Origin: Paenibacillus terrigena DSM 21567
GTDB lineage: Bacteria; Bacillota; Bacilli; Paenibacillales; Paenibacillaceae
DNA: 64,000 nt
Reading direction: 5' to 3'
Assembly (NCBI RefSeq): GCF_000374845.1
Contig: NZ_KB895413.1
Span: 434,001-498,000, forward strand
Shown here: piece by piece, positions 1 to 6,877 of the stretch
How positions within the stretch are numbered: position 1 is the first letter of the stretch
How the letters are laid out: every line of letters starts with the position of its first letter
Notes under the pieces: model-generated
Told to the model about the DNA's origin: nothing
Databases searched by the model: none
The model's input: the letters and a program-made list of their open reading frames with translations, nothing else
Program-made: the position numbers and the translations under genes

Positions 1-1027
1 CGATACATTCGGAATGCATGGTTCCAAATTGACGAATATGCTCCAATGCTTCGTCGAGATCGTTCACTACTTTAATGTTCAAAATATAATCGTTATATTC
101 GGTCGCATAGTCTTGCGCTGTAGCGTTCTGATCGAGCTGGATATAACGCGCTGTACGCTCACAGCCACGTAATTCAACATTGTTGCTGCGCAATTGATCA
201 GCGATCGTACCCAAATGAGCTCCAGCGAAATCTTCATGAACGAGTAGGGTTTCCATCGAGTTACAGACGGAAGGACGTTGGACTTTTGCGTTGATCACAA
301 TCGGCGCGGCCATATCAAGCTTCGCCGTTGCGTCTAGATACGTATGGCAGATACCTGCGCCAGTCTCGATCACAGGAACGGTCGCGTTCTGGACAACATT
401 TTGAATCAAGGAGGCGCCGCCGCGAGGAATGACGACATCAAGCAGTCCGTTCAGCTTCAGCATTTCATCAACGGATGCGCGATTTGTATCTTCAATCAAT
501 TGAAGGGCTGCTACTGGGATGGCTGAATTCGCAAGAGCTTGCTGCAACACCTCGACGATGCGTTTGTTGGAGCTGATCGCAGATGAACCACCGCGCAGAA
601 CGACGGCATTTCCCGTCTTAAGACAGAGGCCTGCTGCATCGACCGTTACATTGGGACGCGCTTCGTAGATGATCCCGATCACGCCAAGCGGAACTCGAAT
701 TTTCTCAATCTTCAGTCCATTGGGTCTCTCGATATGCTCGAGTTCATCACCGATGGGATCCGGCAGTTCTACAATTTGACGTAACCCTTCCGCCATCCCC
801 GCAATTCGGGATTCATTCAATGCGAGTCGGTCAAGTAGCGAAGAGCTGGTCCCATTCGCACGACCACGCTCTAAATCTTCTTGGTTCGCTGCAATAATCG
901 AATGCTGCTTCTCGACTAGTGCGTCTGCCATTTTCATCAAAGCATCATTTTTCTCCGCTGCAGTCAAACGATTAAGTGTAACTAGCGTTCCTTTCGCTAA
1001 CGACGATTTCTCCCGAACTTCACTCAT
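1..1027 (-). CDS. proA: gamma-glutamyl phosphate reductase (C-terminus outside window)
   Basis: Second enzyme of proline synthesis: NADPH-dependent reduction of glutamyl-5-phosphate to glutamate-5-semialdehyde in the cytoplasm. About 342 of the usual ~415 codons are visible, and the frame stays open to base 1. The aldehyde-dehydrogenase-like fold is recognisable from IIYEARPNVTVDA, VVIPRGGASLIQNV, VPVIETGAGICHTY and the catalytic cysteine in PSVCNSMETLL. The ATG at 1027 follows a GGGAGG ribosome binding site. It lies 32 bp downstream of proB on the same strand, so the two should be one transcript under the T-box leader at 2342-2590. No frameshift was seen in the visible part. Confidence 0.95.
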   Translation of the reverse strand, partial: MSEVREKSSLAKGTLVTLNRLTAAEKNDALMKMADALVEKQHSIIAANQEDLERGRANGTSSSLLDRLALNESRIAGMAEGLRQIVELPDPIGDELEHIERPNGLKIEKIRVPLGVIGIIYEARPNVTVDAAGLCLKTGNAVVLRGGSSAISSNKRIVEVLQQALANSAIPVAALQLIEDTNRASVDEMLKLNGLLDVVIPRGGASLIQNVVQNATVPVIETGAGICHTYLDATAKLDMAAPIVINAKVQRPSVCNSMETLLVHEDFAGAHLGTIADQLRSNNVELRGCERTARYIQLDQNATAQDYATEYNDYILNIKVVNDLDEALEHIRQFGTMHSECI

Positions 1028-1059
1028 ATTTTTCAGCCTCCCTAATGGTTTATCCTAGT

Positions 1060-2157
1060 TCATTTCAATGAAATCCATTCATCTCGGTGGATCACTTCAA
1101 TGCGAGGAACCTCGATACGTTTCTGTACTTCATCGGTGCTCAGCCCTGCGACGTTCCGCATTTGGTCGGCTGAATAATTGACGACCCCGCGCCCCACCAA
1201 TTGGCTATGGAGATTATATACTTCGATCACATCACCCGCATGAAAGTCGCCATCCACTTCTCGCACACCCACGGGGAGCAGGCTTTTGCCTCCAGCTAAC
1301 AGGGCTTGTTCGGCGCCTGCATCTACACAGACTCTTCCGCTCGGTGTGGAATGGAAGCCTAGCCACTGTTTCTTCGTGGAGAGCGAATGGAGCTTTGTAT
1401 CGAAATACGTTCCACGTCCGTGTCCCTGCGAAGCCATATCGAGGTCACCCGGCTCAAGAACACGACCTACAAATGCCGGCACACCGCCACGCATCGCGAT
1501 ACGCGCTGCTTCAACCTTGGAGCGCATGCCGCCCGTACCTACGAGAGATCCAGAGCCACCGGCACCTGCGATAATATCCTCGTTGATCTCTTGAACACGC
1601 TCGATGCGCACTGCATCGGGGTTGTTTCGAGGGTCAGCGGTATATAGACCATCTGTATCCGTAATGATTATGAGTCCTGTTGCTCGAACGAGGTTCGCAA
1701 CCAAGGCTGATAATGTATCGTTGTCGCCGAACTTCAGCTCATCCACGGAGACGGTGTCATTCTCATTAATGATCGGGATGATCCCTTGCTTCAATAACTC
1801 TTCAACCGTCATTTGAGCATTCTGGATACGTTGCCGATTACTAAAGTCCGATCGGGTTAGTAGAATTTGAGCTGCACCGATCTGCTGCGCACCAAATGCT
1901 TCCTGGTATGCACGCATTAGCAGTGCTTGCCCGACAGCGGCAGCAGCTTGCTTCTCATGCAGCAACTTGGGCCGTGTTGTATATCCGATTTGTCGAAACC
2001 CTGCGGCCACGGCACCTGAGGTAACGAGTAAGACCTGAGCACCTGAAGCATGGAGCGCTGCTAGCTCGCTGGCGAAGAAGTCGACTTTTGAGCGATTCAG
2101 GCCACCCTCGTCAGAGGTGAGGGAGCTGCTGCCAATCTTCACTACAATACGCTGCAT
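1060..2157 (-). CDS. proB: glutamate 5-kinase
   Basis: First committed step of proline synthesis: ATP-dependent phosphorylation of glutamate, normally feedback-inhibited by proline. The 365-aa protein has the amino acid kinase domain (residues ~1-255) with KIGSSSLT near the N-terminus, TSGAVAAGF, INENDTVS, FGDNDTLSALVANL, TDTDGLYTADPR and GTGGMRSKVEAA. A C-terminal PUA domain (~275-360) is typical of the long ProB form. Start ATG at 2157 follows AAGGATG. It is transcribed with proA. A 180-nt leader separates the start from the T-box terminator and contains the repeat-like palindrome at 2199-2281. Confidence 0.96.
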   Translation of the reverse strand: MQRIVVKIGSSSLTSDEGGLNRSKVDFFASELAALHASGAQVLLVTSGAVAAGFRQIGYTTRPKLLHEKQAAAAVGQALLMRAYQEAFGAQQIGAAQILLTRSDFSNRQRIQNAQMTVEELLKQGIIPIINENDTVSVDELKFGDNDTLSALVANLVRATGLIIITDTDGLYTADPRNNPDAVRIERVQEINEDIIAGAGGSGSLVGTGGMRSKVEAARIAMRGGVPAFVGRVLEPGDLDMASQGHGRGTYFDTKLHSLSTKKQWLGFHSTPSGRVCVDAGAEQALLAGGKSLLPVGVREVDGDFHAGDVIEVYNLHSQLVGRGVVNYSADQMRNVAGLSTDEVQKRIEVPRIEVIHRDEWISLK

Positions 2158-2198
2158 TTCATCACATCCTTATTCATTTGAAAATCATTGCATATGAG

Positions 2199-2281
2199 AA
2201 AAACCTCTACCGAGGTCGATTCAAAGATGAGCGACCTACAAGTTTTGCTTGCAAAACTCGCTTCGGAAGCAGGTGGTTTTT
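2199..2281. repeat. 83-bp imperfect palindrome in the proB leader
   Basis: The ends are AAAAACC and GGTTTTT. The interior holds an 8-bp perfect hairpin (AGTTTTGC / GCAAAACT). On the minus strand 2270-2240 reads GCTTCCGAAGCGAGTTTTGC followed by an AAAACTT arm, almost the same as 9807-9838 on the plus strand inside the palindromic repeat upstream of leuC. A separate 10-bp inverted repeat (ATAGGAAAGT at 2288-2297, ACTTTCCTAT at 2326-2335) sits between this element and the T-box terminator. Both lie inside the transcribed leader. Function is unknown. Confidence 0.6.
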
Positions 2282-2341
2282 ATCGCCAATAGGAAAGTCA
2301 TTATACGCTTCAACGCTTTAATAAACTTTCCTATGTGGTGA

Positions 2342-2590
2342 CAAAAAAAGCCTTCGTCCTTTAAACCTAAAGGACGAAAGCTTCTGCTTCCGCGGTACCA
2401 CCTTAATTGATGAATTGCTCATCCAACTTGAACGCCTTGTAACAGAAGGCACTGTTCAGCTTTTCAGCCGACCGTTCGAGGATAGGGTTCTGAAAGCGTG
2501 GGCGGCAAGCTCTTACAGCCGATGAAGCTTGCTCTCTTATCGTCACGTCTCTTTCATACTGGTCCTGTCAATACGTTTAGATCTTCATTT
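2342..2590 (-). promoter_or_regulatory. T-box leader, proline specifier, controlling proBA
   Basis: Read on the minus strand, the T-box sequence GGTGGTACCGCGG lies at 2402-2390. Downstream is a long intrinsic terminator (stem 2350-2381, then a run of seven T). Stem I features are visible upstream: AGAGAG followed by a CAAGCT/AGCTTG hairpin (about 2540-2508). Then comes GAACCCTATC, in which the specifier reads CCU at 2486-2484 followed by A. CCC in the adjacent register would also be a proline codon. Uncharged tRNA-Pro should stabilise the antiterminator and turn on proBA. B. subtilis proBA is regulated this way. Confidence 0.92.
2350..2381 (-). terminator. T-box intrinsic terminator
   Basis: A 13-bp stem (GCTTTCGTCCTTT / AAAGGACGAAGGC on the minus strand) is followed by TTTTTTT at 2349-2343. 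It competes with the antiterminator formed by the T-box sequence just upstream. It may also stop read-through from mtnE, for which no separate terminator is seen. Confidence 0.9.
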
Positions 2591-2596
2591 CCTAAT

Positions 2597-2625
2597 AGGA
2601 TACATGGAAAATTGAGGTTTGTAAA
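2597..2625 (-). promoter_or_regulatory. sigma-A promoter of proBA
   Basis: On the minus strand, -35 TTTACA (2625-2620), 17-bp spacer, -10 TATCCT (2602-2597). The predicted start near 2590 coincides with the 5' end of the T-box leader. The promoter lies directly after the mtnE stop codon. Confidence 0.65.
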
Positions 2626-2640
2626 GGGACGAATTCGGCG

Positions 2641-3864
2641 CTAAAAAAGGCCAAGTCGACCGATCCGTTCCACCGCTTCTTCAAGTCGAGATTCTGATGC
2701 CAAAAGACCAACGCGGACATAACCTTCGCCATGTTCACCGAAACCAATGCCAGGTGCGACGACGACATGCGCTTGTTCGAGCAGCAGGTCAGCGAATGAA
2801 CTAGATGTAAATCCTTCAGGAACCGGCAGCCAGCAGAAGAAGGATGCAGGCGTACGCACGGCTCTCCAGCCAATACGATCTAGCGCATCGTAAAGTGCAT
2901 TCCGACGGTTTTCATACGTTGCGACAAGCTCTTCCACACAAGTCTGAGGAGCAATAAGGGCCGTCGCTGCGGCCGCTTGAATGCCACCGAAGAGACTCAC
3001 ATAATAATGGTCCTGCATGAGATTAATTAGCTTGATGACTTCCGAATTGCCAAGTGCAAAGCCAACGCGCCATCCTGCCATATTATACGTTTTGGATAGT
3101 GTATAGAATTCGACGCCGACTTCCTTGGAACCCGGTAATTCTAGGAAGCTCTTAGGTTTTTTGCCGTCGAAACCGATCGCGCCATAGGCGAAATCACTCG
3201 CTACAACGATATTGTGCTGGCGAGCGAATTCGATGGTCTTCGTATAGAATGCTTCATCTGCGATGGCTCCGGTAGGATTGTTCGGATAATTTAAAAACAT
3301 CAATTTGGCTTTTTCCAGCGATTCTGCAGGGATTGCACTGAAATCCGGAAGAAATTGATTTTGCGCAACGAGCGGCATGAATACCATTTCAGCACCTGCT
3401 AGTGCAACACCGGACCAATAATCAGGGTATCCCGGATCAGGAACGAGACACACATCACCGGGATTGAGAAGAATTTGACTGATCTCGACAAGGCCTGTTT
3501 TGCCGCCGAATAGAATGGCAACCTCCGTCTCCGGGTCGAGCTCGACACCGTAATCTTCACGGTATCTTGTTGCTATGGCTTCCTTCAAGAAGCTGTATCC
3601 GCTAAATGGCGGGTATTTATGATACATCGGATTTGCAGCAGCTTCCTGCAAGGCCGATACAATGTGGGTAGGTGTAGGCTGATCAGGATTTCCTTGTCCT
3701 AAATTAATGACATCATGGCCTTCTGCTGCTTTCGCATTCGCGCGTTTCACGAGATTCGCGAAGAACTGAGCGGGCAGTCCTTGCATTCGCTTCGCGGGTT
3801 CAATGTGGACCGATGCTGCGTTATCGCGTCTATCCGGTTGCTCGCTTTTCTCTGTCGTTAACAT
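2641..3864 (-). CDS. mtnE: PLP-dependent aminotransferase, MtnE-like (methionine salvage)
   Basis: Class I/II aminotransferase, 407 aa. PLP-fold motifs are VINLGQGNPDQPTP near the N-terminus, VLFNYPNNPTGA-type loop (MFLNYPNNPTGA), SDFAYGAIGFDG and the Schiff-base lysine in TLSKTYNMAGWRVGFALG. The sequence looks like B. subtilis MtnE (YkrV), which transaminates 2-keto-4-methylthiobutyrate to methionine, and the neighbour mtnU supports this. The start ATG at 3864 follows GGAG with a 10-nt spacer, giving an extra ~20-residue N-terminal extension rich in charged residues. The alternatives are LL-diaminopimelate or aspartate-type aminotransferases of the same fold. Confidence 0.82.
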   Translation of the reverse strand: MLTTEKSEQPDRRDNAASVHIEPAKRMQGLPAQFFANLVKRANAKAAEGHDVINLGQGNPDQPTPTHIVSALQEAAANPMYHKYPPFSGYSFLKEAIATRYREDYGVELDPETEVAILFGGKTGLVEISQILLNPGDVCLVPDPGYPDYWSGVALAGAEMVFMPLVAQNQFLPDFSAIPAESLEKAKLMFLNYPNNPTGAIADEAFYTKTIEFARQHNIVVASDFAYGAIGFDGKKPKSFLELPGSKEVGVEFYTLSKTYNMAGWRVGFALGNSEVIKLINLMQDHYYVSLFGGIQAAAATALIAPQTCVEELVATYENRRNALYDALDRIGWRAVRTPASFFCWLPVPEGFTSSSFADLLLEQAHVVVAPGIGFGEHGEGYVRVGLLASESRLEEAVERIGRLGLF

Positions 3865-3963
3865 GTCTTACTTCACTCCATATCCTTCGAGATGTACAAT
3901 ACACCTAATTTAGCACGATTTACCTAAGGTGTATAGAGTGAGGGACAAGCGTGAGACGCGGCA

Positions 3964-4428
3964 TTACTGGGCTTTATCGACCATGGTAATGAACGGCTTC
4001 ACATCTGCACTGAACGTGAGCAAGAAAGGTTTGCGTTCTTTATTAAAGACGAGGATAAGCGGATCTTTGGTTGGGCAATAGATCAAGAATATTTCGCTCA
4101 CAACAAACGTAAGTCCTTTGAACTCTTTGGTGATTTCTTCCTTCAGCGGCACTTTGTAAATGGATCCGCATTTGTCATCCAAGCTGAGCTGAGTCGATAA
4201 TCCTGTTGCGGAATTCAGCCAAGACAGTGCTTCCTTCTGAAAGGCGTCATTGTTCGGAACAACCTTGATAATTTTCTCTGATTTCAACTCGAACTGCTGG
4301 ACGGGCTGTAACTCATTGGGCTGAGCGATCGTTGCGGCAGCGTAGGATGGAGGCATGAACATCCCCATGCCTAACGCCATCAATAAGAAGCATAGAGCTA
4401 ATGATTTGTACCACGGATTTCGTATCAT
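3964..4428 (-). CDS. secreted protein of unknown function
   Basis: A 154-aa protein whose best start is ATG 4428, preceded by AAAGGAG. The N-terminus MIRNPWYKSLALCFLL begins a classic Sec signal peptide that ends near PPSYA-AAT. The mature part (~120 aa) has two cysteines (DDKCGSIY and LIYCPTKDP), which could pair outside the cell, and alternating hydrophobic residues that suggest a beta-rich fold. No family was recognised. It sits between mtnE (same strand, 100 bp downstream) and divergent mtnU, but nothing links it to methionine salvage. Confidence 0.7.
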   Translation of the reverse strand: MIRNPWYKSLALCFLLMALGMGMFMPPSYAAATIAQPNELQPVQQFELKSEKIIKVVPNNDAFQKEALSWLNSATGLSTQLSLDDKCGSIYKVPLKEEITKEFKGLTFVVSEIFLIYCPTKDPLILVFNKERKPFLLTFSADVKPFITMVDKAQ

Positions 4429-4480
4429 TACATAGTCTCCTTTAGTCAGGTTTACAAGCTTCGGTTCTATAGTACCCATC

Positions 4481-4508
4481 TTGACAGTGAACCATCACAC
4501 GTTATGAT
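4481..4508 (+). promoter_or_regulatory. sigma-A promoter of mtnU
   Basis: TTGACA (4481-4486), 16-bp spacer, TATGAT (4503-4508), about 65 bp before the mtnU start. No S-box or SAM riboswitch follows it, unlike several methionine-salvage operons of Bacillus. Confidence 0.6.
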
Positions 4509-4573
4509 TATTACAAAGCATATTGGCATTTTTTATAAGGAGTTCGTATGGAACTAAGGGAAGGACGAGATCA

Positions 4574-5371
4574 ATGAGCGAGCAAAAATGGAAGTTGTCC
4601 GTTCTGCAAATGGATGTTGCGATTGGGCAGCCAGATGAGAATTATAAGAAGGTGGAGCAGCTATTACAACAAGCAGTTCAGACAGATGTGAAGCCGGATT
4701 GCATTCTATTACCTGAAATGTGGAATACAGGGTATGCCCTTGAGCAAATTCATGAGCTTGCGGATGTCCATGGGGAACGTACCAAGGCGTTAATTTCTTC
4801 ATTCTGTAAGGAGCATGAAGTGCATGTGATCGCGGGTTCCATCGCAGAACGTCGTGGTGATCAGATTTACAACACGATCTATGTTTTTGACCGCGCTGGC
4901 GAAGTGGTGGCGGATTACTCCAAAATTCATTTGTTCCGTTTGATGGATGAAGAGAAGTATCTAGCGGAGGGTAATCATATCGGCACGTTCGAAGCTGAAG
5001 GCGTGCAGGCTGGGATGATGATTTGTTATGATATTCGATTCCCGGAACTAGCACGGAAATTAGCTTTATCAGGTGTGAAAATATTGTTCGTGCCTGCTGA
5101 GTGGCCTAACCCGCGTCTGCATCATTGGCGTACCTTACTTACAGCGCGTGCCATTGAGAATCAAATGTACGTTGTATCCTGCAATCGTGTCGGTACGAGT
5201 GGTACAACGGAGTTTTTCGGTCATTCGATGATCATCGATCCGTGGGGCGAGGTATTAGTGGAAGGGCAAGGTCATGAAGAGATCCTTACAGCGACGATTA
5301 ATTTGTCCTTAGTTGATGAAGTACGTGGCAGAATTCCTGTGTTCGAAGACCGCAGGCCGCAGCATTATTAG
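4574..5371 (+). CDS. mtnU: carbon-nitrogen hydrolase, MtnU-like
   Basis: Nitrilase-superfamily amidohydrolase, 265 aa, probably the omega-amidase-like partner of MtnE that removes 2-oxoglutaramate-type amides formed during glutamine transamination. The catalytic Glu-Lys-Cys triad is E48 (LLPEMWNTGY), K117 (YSKIHLF) and C151 (MMICYDIRFPEL). The start ATG 4574 (MSEQKWKLSVLQMD) follows GGGAAGGA, and the family normally begins close to this point. In B. subtilis mtnU also lies beside mtnE. Here a secreted-protein gene separates the two and they are divergent. Confidence 0.88.
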   Translation: MSEQKWKLSVLQMDVAIGQPDENYKKVEQLLQQAVQTDVKPDCILLPEMWNTGYALEQIHELADVHGERTKALISSFCKEHEVHVIAGSIAERRGDQIYNTIYVFDRAGEVVADYSKIHLFRLMDEEKYLAEGNHIGTFEAEGVQAGMMICYDIRFPELARKLALSGVKILFVPAEWPNPRLHHWRTLLTARAIENQMYVVSCNRVGTSGTTEFFGHSMIIDPWGEVLVEGQGHEEILTATINLSLVDEVRGRIPVFEDRRPQHY

Positions 5372-5390
5372 AATCGTATTGTTCCACACC

Positions 5391-5429
5391 AAAAAAGCTG
5401 CAATCCGCTCGCGGATTGCAGCTTTATCT
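5391..5429. terminator. bidirectional terminator between mtnU and the SEC-C gene
   Basis: A 15-bp perfect stem (5394-5408 with 5411-5425, loop TC) has A-runs on the left and T-rich sequence on the right. It can serve both convergent genes. Confidence 0.9.
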
Positions 5430-5432
5430 TTA

Positions 5433-6773
5433 TCATTGTTGCTTAACCCAAGCGTTAAGCGCATCATGCTGCTGCCAGAGGTGCATATGTGATTGCACAT
5501 ATTGTACCATTTCATTTTTGAAGGCAGGCATTTTCTTCGATTGCAGTAAATATTCAGATACGATTGGATGAGCTTGAACTGCCTCAGTCCACAGCGCAGT
5601 AAGCTGCGGTGTAATGCCATTCGCTAAATATTCGACGAGTACACGATTATAGACGAACGCAACCGATTTGTCCGAAGCGTAGGTCTCAATGAGATGTGTT
5701 GCGGATTTCAATTGATTCATTTCGATAAAAGCTGTAATTAAAGGATTATGCACATGCAGATGATCTGTTGGATCAAGTCTGATAATTTCTTCGTTATGCA
5801 GAATTGCTTCTTTCATACGTCCAAGCTCCATGCACTTGCGAGCGAATCCTGCTTTGGAACGAAGGTATGGGCGAATTCGAACACTGCCCCATGCTTGTCC
5901 CTTGTTCTGTTCAATAAATGATGCGCCTAGTGCACTAACGCCAACGCGCATTCCTTCTTCATAATATCCGATAGCTTCCTCAGGTGTTGTCACAGCGCTC
6001 TCTGCAAGAATGTTGTATGCATCGCAACTATTCGCATCGAGCTCGAGCGCCTGCTTCGCAAGCTCCGTACGACGAACAGGTGAAGGCTCTTCCCAAGCTT
6101 CGTAGAGCAATTCTTGTGCTTCCTCAGCAACAGTTTCCGTCTTCATGCCTTGAGTTATCTTCCCTTGATTGATAAGCTGTAGCATATAGTCTTTGGCTTC
6201 ATCAATCGAAGCGAATTTCTGCTCTGCAAGAAGCTTTTCGATATGATGCATTTTGGATTCCGTTAGCATATGTCGAAGTTGTGGAATGCGTTGATCTAAC
6301 GGATCATAGCACGGATGCTCATTCATATATTCGCGAATTTGCTGAACGCGTTGGGACACGGTTCCTGGGGATATACTATATTTCGTGCCAAGACTGGATT
6401 GAGTCACTTGCTCAAGACCATGCGTCTGGGCTACATAATATTCGATCGCCGCGGTTAACGTTTCTGCTTTCCGAATCGTCGGAGACGTCTGGGTTGCATA
6501 AGCGTGCCAGATATGAAGTGCTTCTGTAATTTGATCCCAGCTGTAGCTGACTTGCATATGCTCGACAATTTGCTCTGCGACCGTGTGGTAGGAAGGAGAT
6601 TCTGCGAACCATTCTTCCACAAGAGCTTGAACGCTTTGTGCATTCTTATGCGCGACAGGGATAATAATCTTCGTATCCTGACTTTGCTCTTCACTCTTGT
6701 TCATACAACATTTTTTGTACTTCTTACCGCTGCCGCAATGGCAAGGGTCATTTCTTCCAACTTTATGAATCAC
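5433..6773 (-). CDS. SEC-C zinc-motif protein with TPR-like helices
   Basis: 446 aa. The N-terminus is a SEC-C zinc-binding motif: GRNDPCHCGSGKKYKKCC with cysteines 11, 13, 22 and 23, the pattern seen at the end of SecA. A helical region follows, with an HTH-like stretch around SSLGTKYSISPGTVSQRVQQI (~125-145). The C-terminal two thirds look like tetratricopeptide helices (ELAKQALELDANSCDAYNILAE, ILHNEEIIRLDPTDH). Similar SEC-C/TPR proteins are common but uncharacterised in Bacillales. SEC-C modules usually bind zinc and may mediate protein or ribosome contacts. Monocistronic; the ATG start at 6773 follows AGGAGG-like sequence. Confidence 0.75.
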   Translation of the reverse strand: MIHKVGRNDPCHCGSGKKYKKCCMNKSEEQSQDTKIIIPVAHKNAQSVQALVEEWFAESPSYHTVAEQIVEHMQVSYSWDQITEALHIWHAYATQTSPTIRKAETLTAAIEYYVAQTHGLEQVTQSSLGTKYSISPGTVSQRVQQIREYMNEHPCYDPLDQRIPQLRHMLTESKMHHIEKLLAEQKFASIDEAKDYMLQLINQGKITQGMKTETVAEEAQELLYEAWEEPSPVRRTELAKQALELDANSCDAYNILAESAVTTPEEAIGYYEEGMRVGVSALGASFIEQNKGQAWGSVRIRPYLRSKAGFARKCMELGRMKEAILHNEEIIRLDPTDHLHVHNPLITAFIEMNQLKSATHLIETYASDKSVAFVYNRVLVEYLANGITPQLTALWTEAVQAHPIVSEYLLQSKKMPAFKNEMVQYVQSHMHLWQQHDALNAWVKQQ

Positions 6774-6877
6774 GAGTACGAGTACCTCCTAGAAAAAAGG
6801 GCTAAAAGGAAATTATAGCATATATTCCGTTTTAAATAAATTCATATCGTTAAATCTTGTCGAAGGATGTGGGGAAA

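Noticed and set aside
1286-1816. Plus-strand open frames opposite proB
   Set aside because: Antisense shadows of a strongly supported gene, without ribosome binding sites.
3900-3933. Inverted repeat TACACCT...AGGTGTA upstream of mtnE
   Set aside because: Only 7-bp arms with a 20-nt gap, no T-tract and no known regulator; could be chance.
3865-4573. SAM riboswitch expected for methionine-salvage genes
   Set aside because: No S-box landmarks or terminator structure were seen in either leader.
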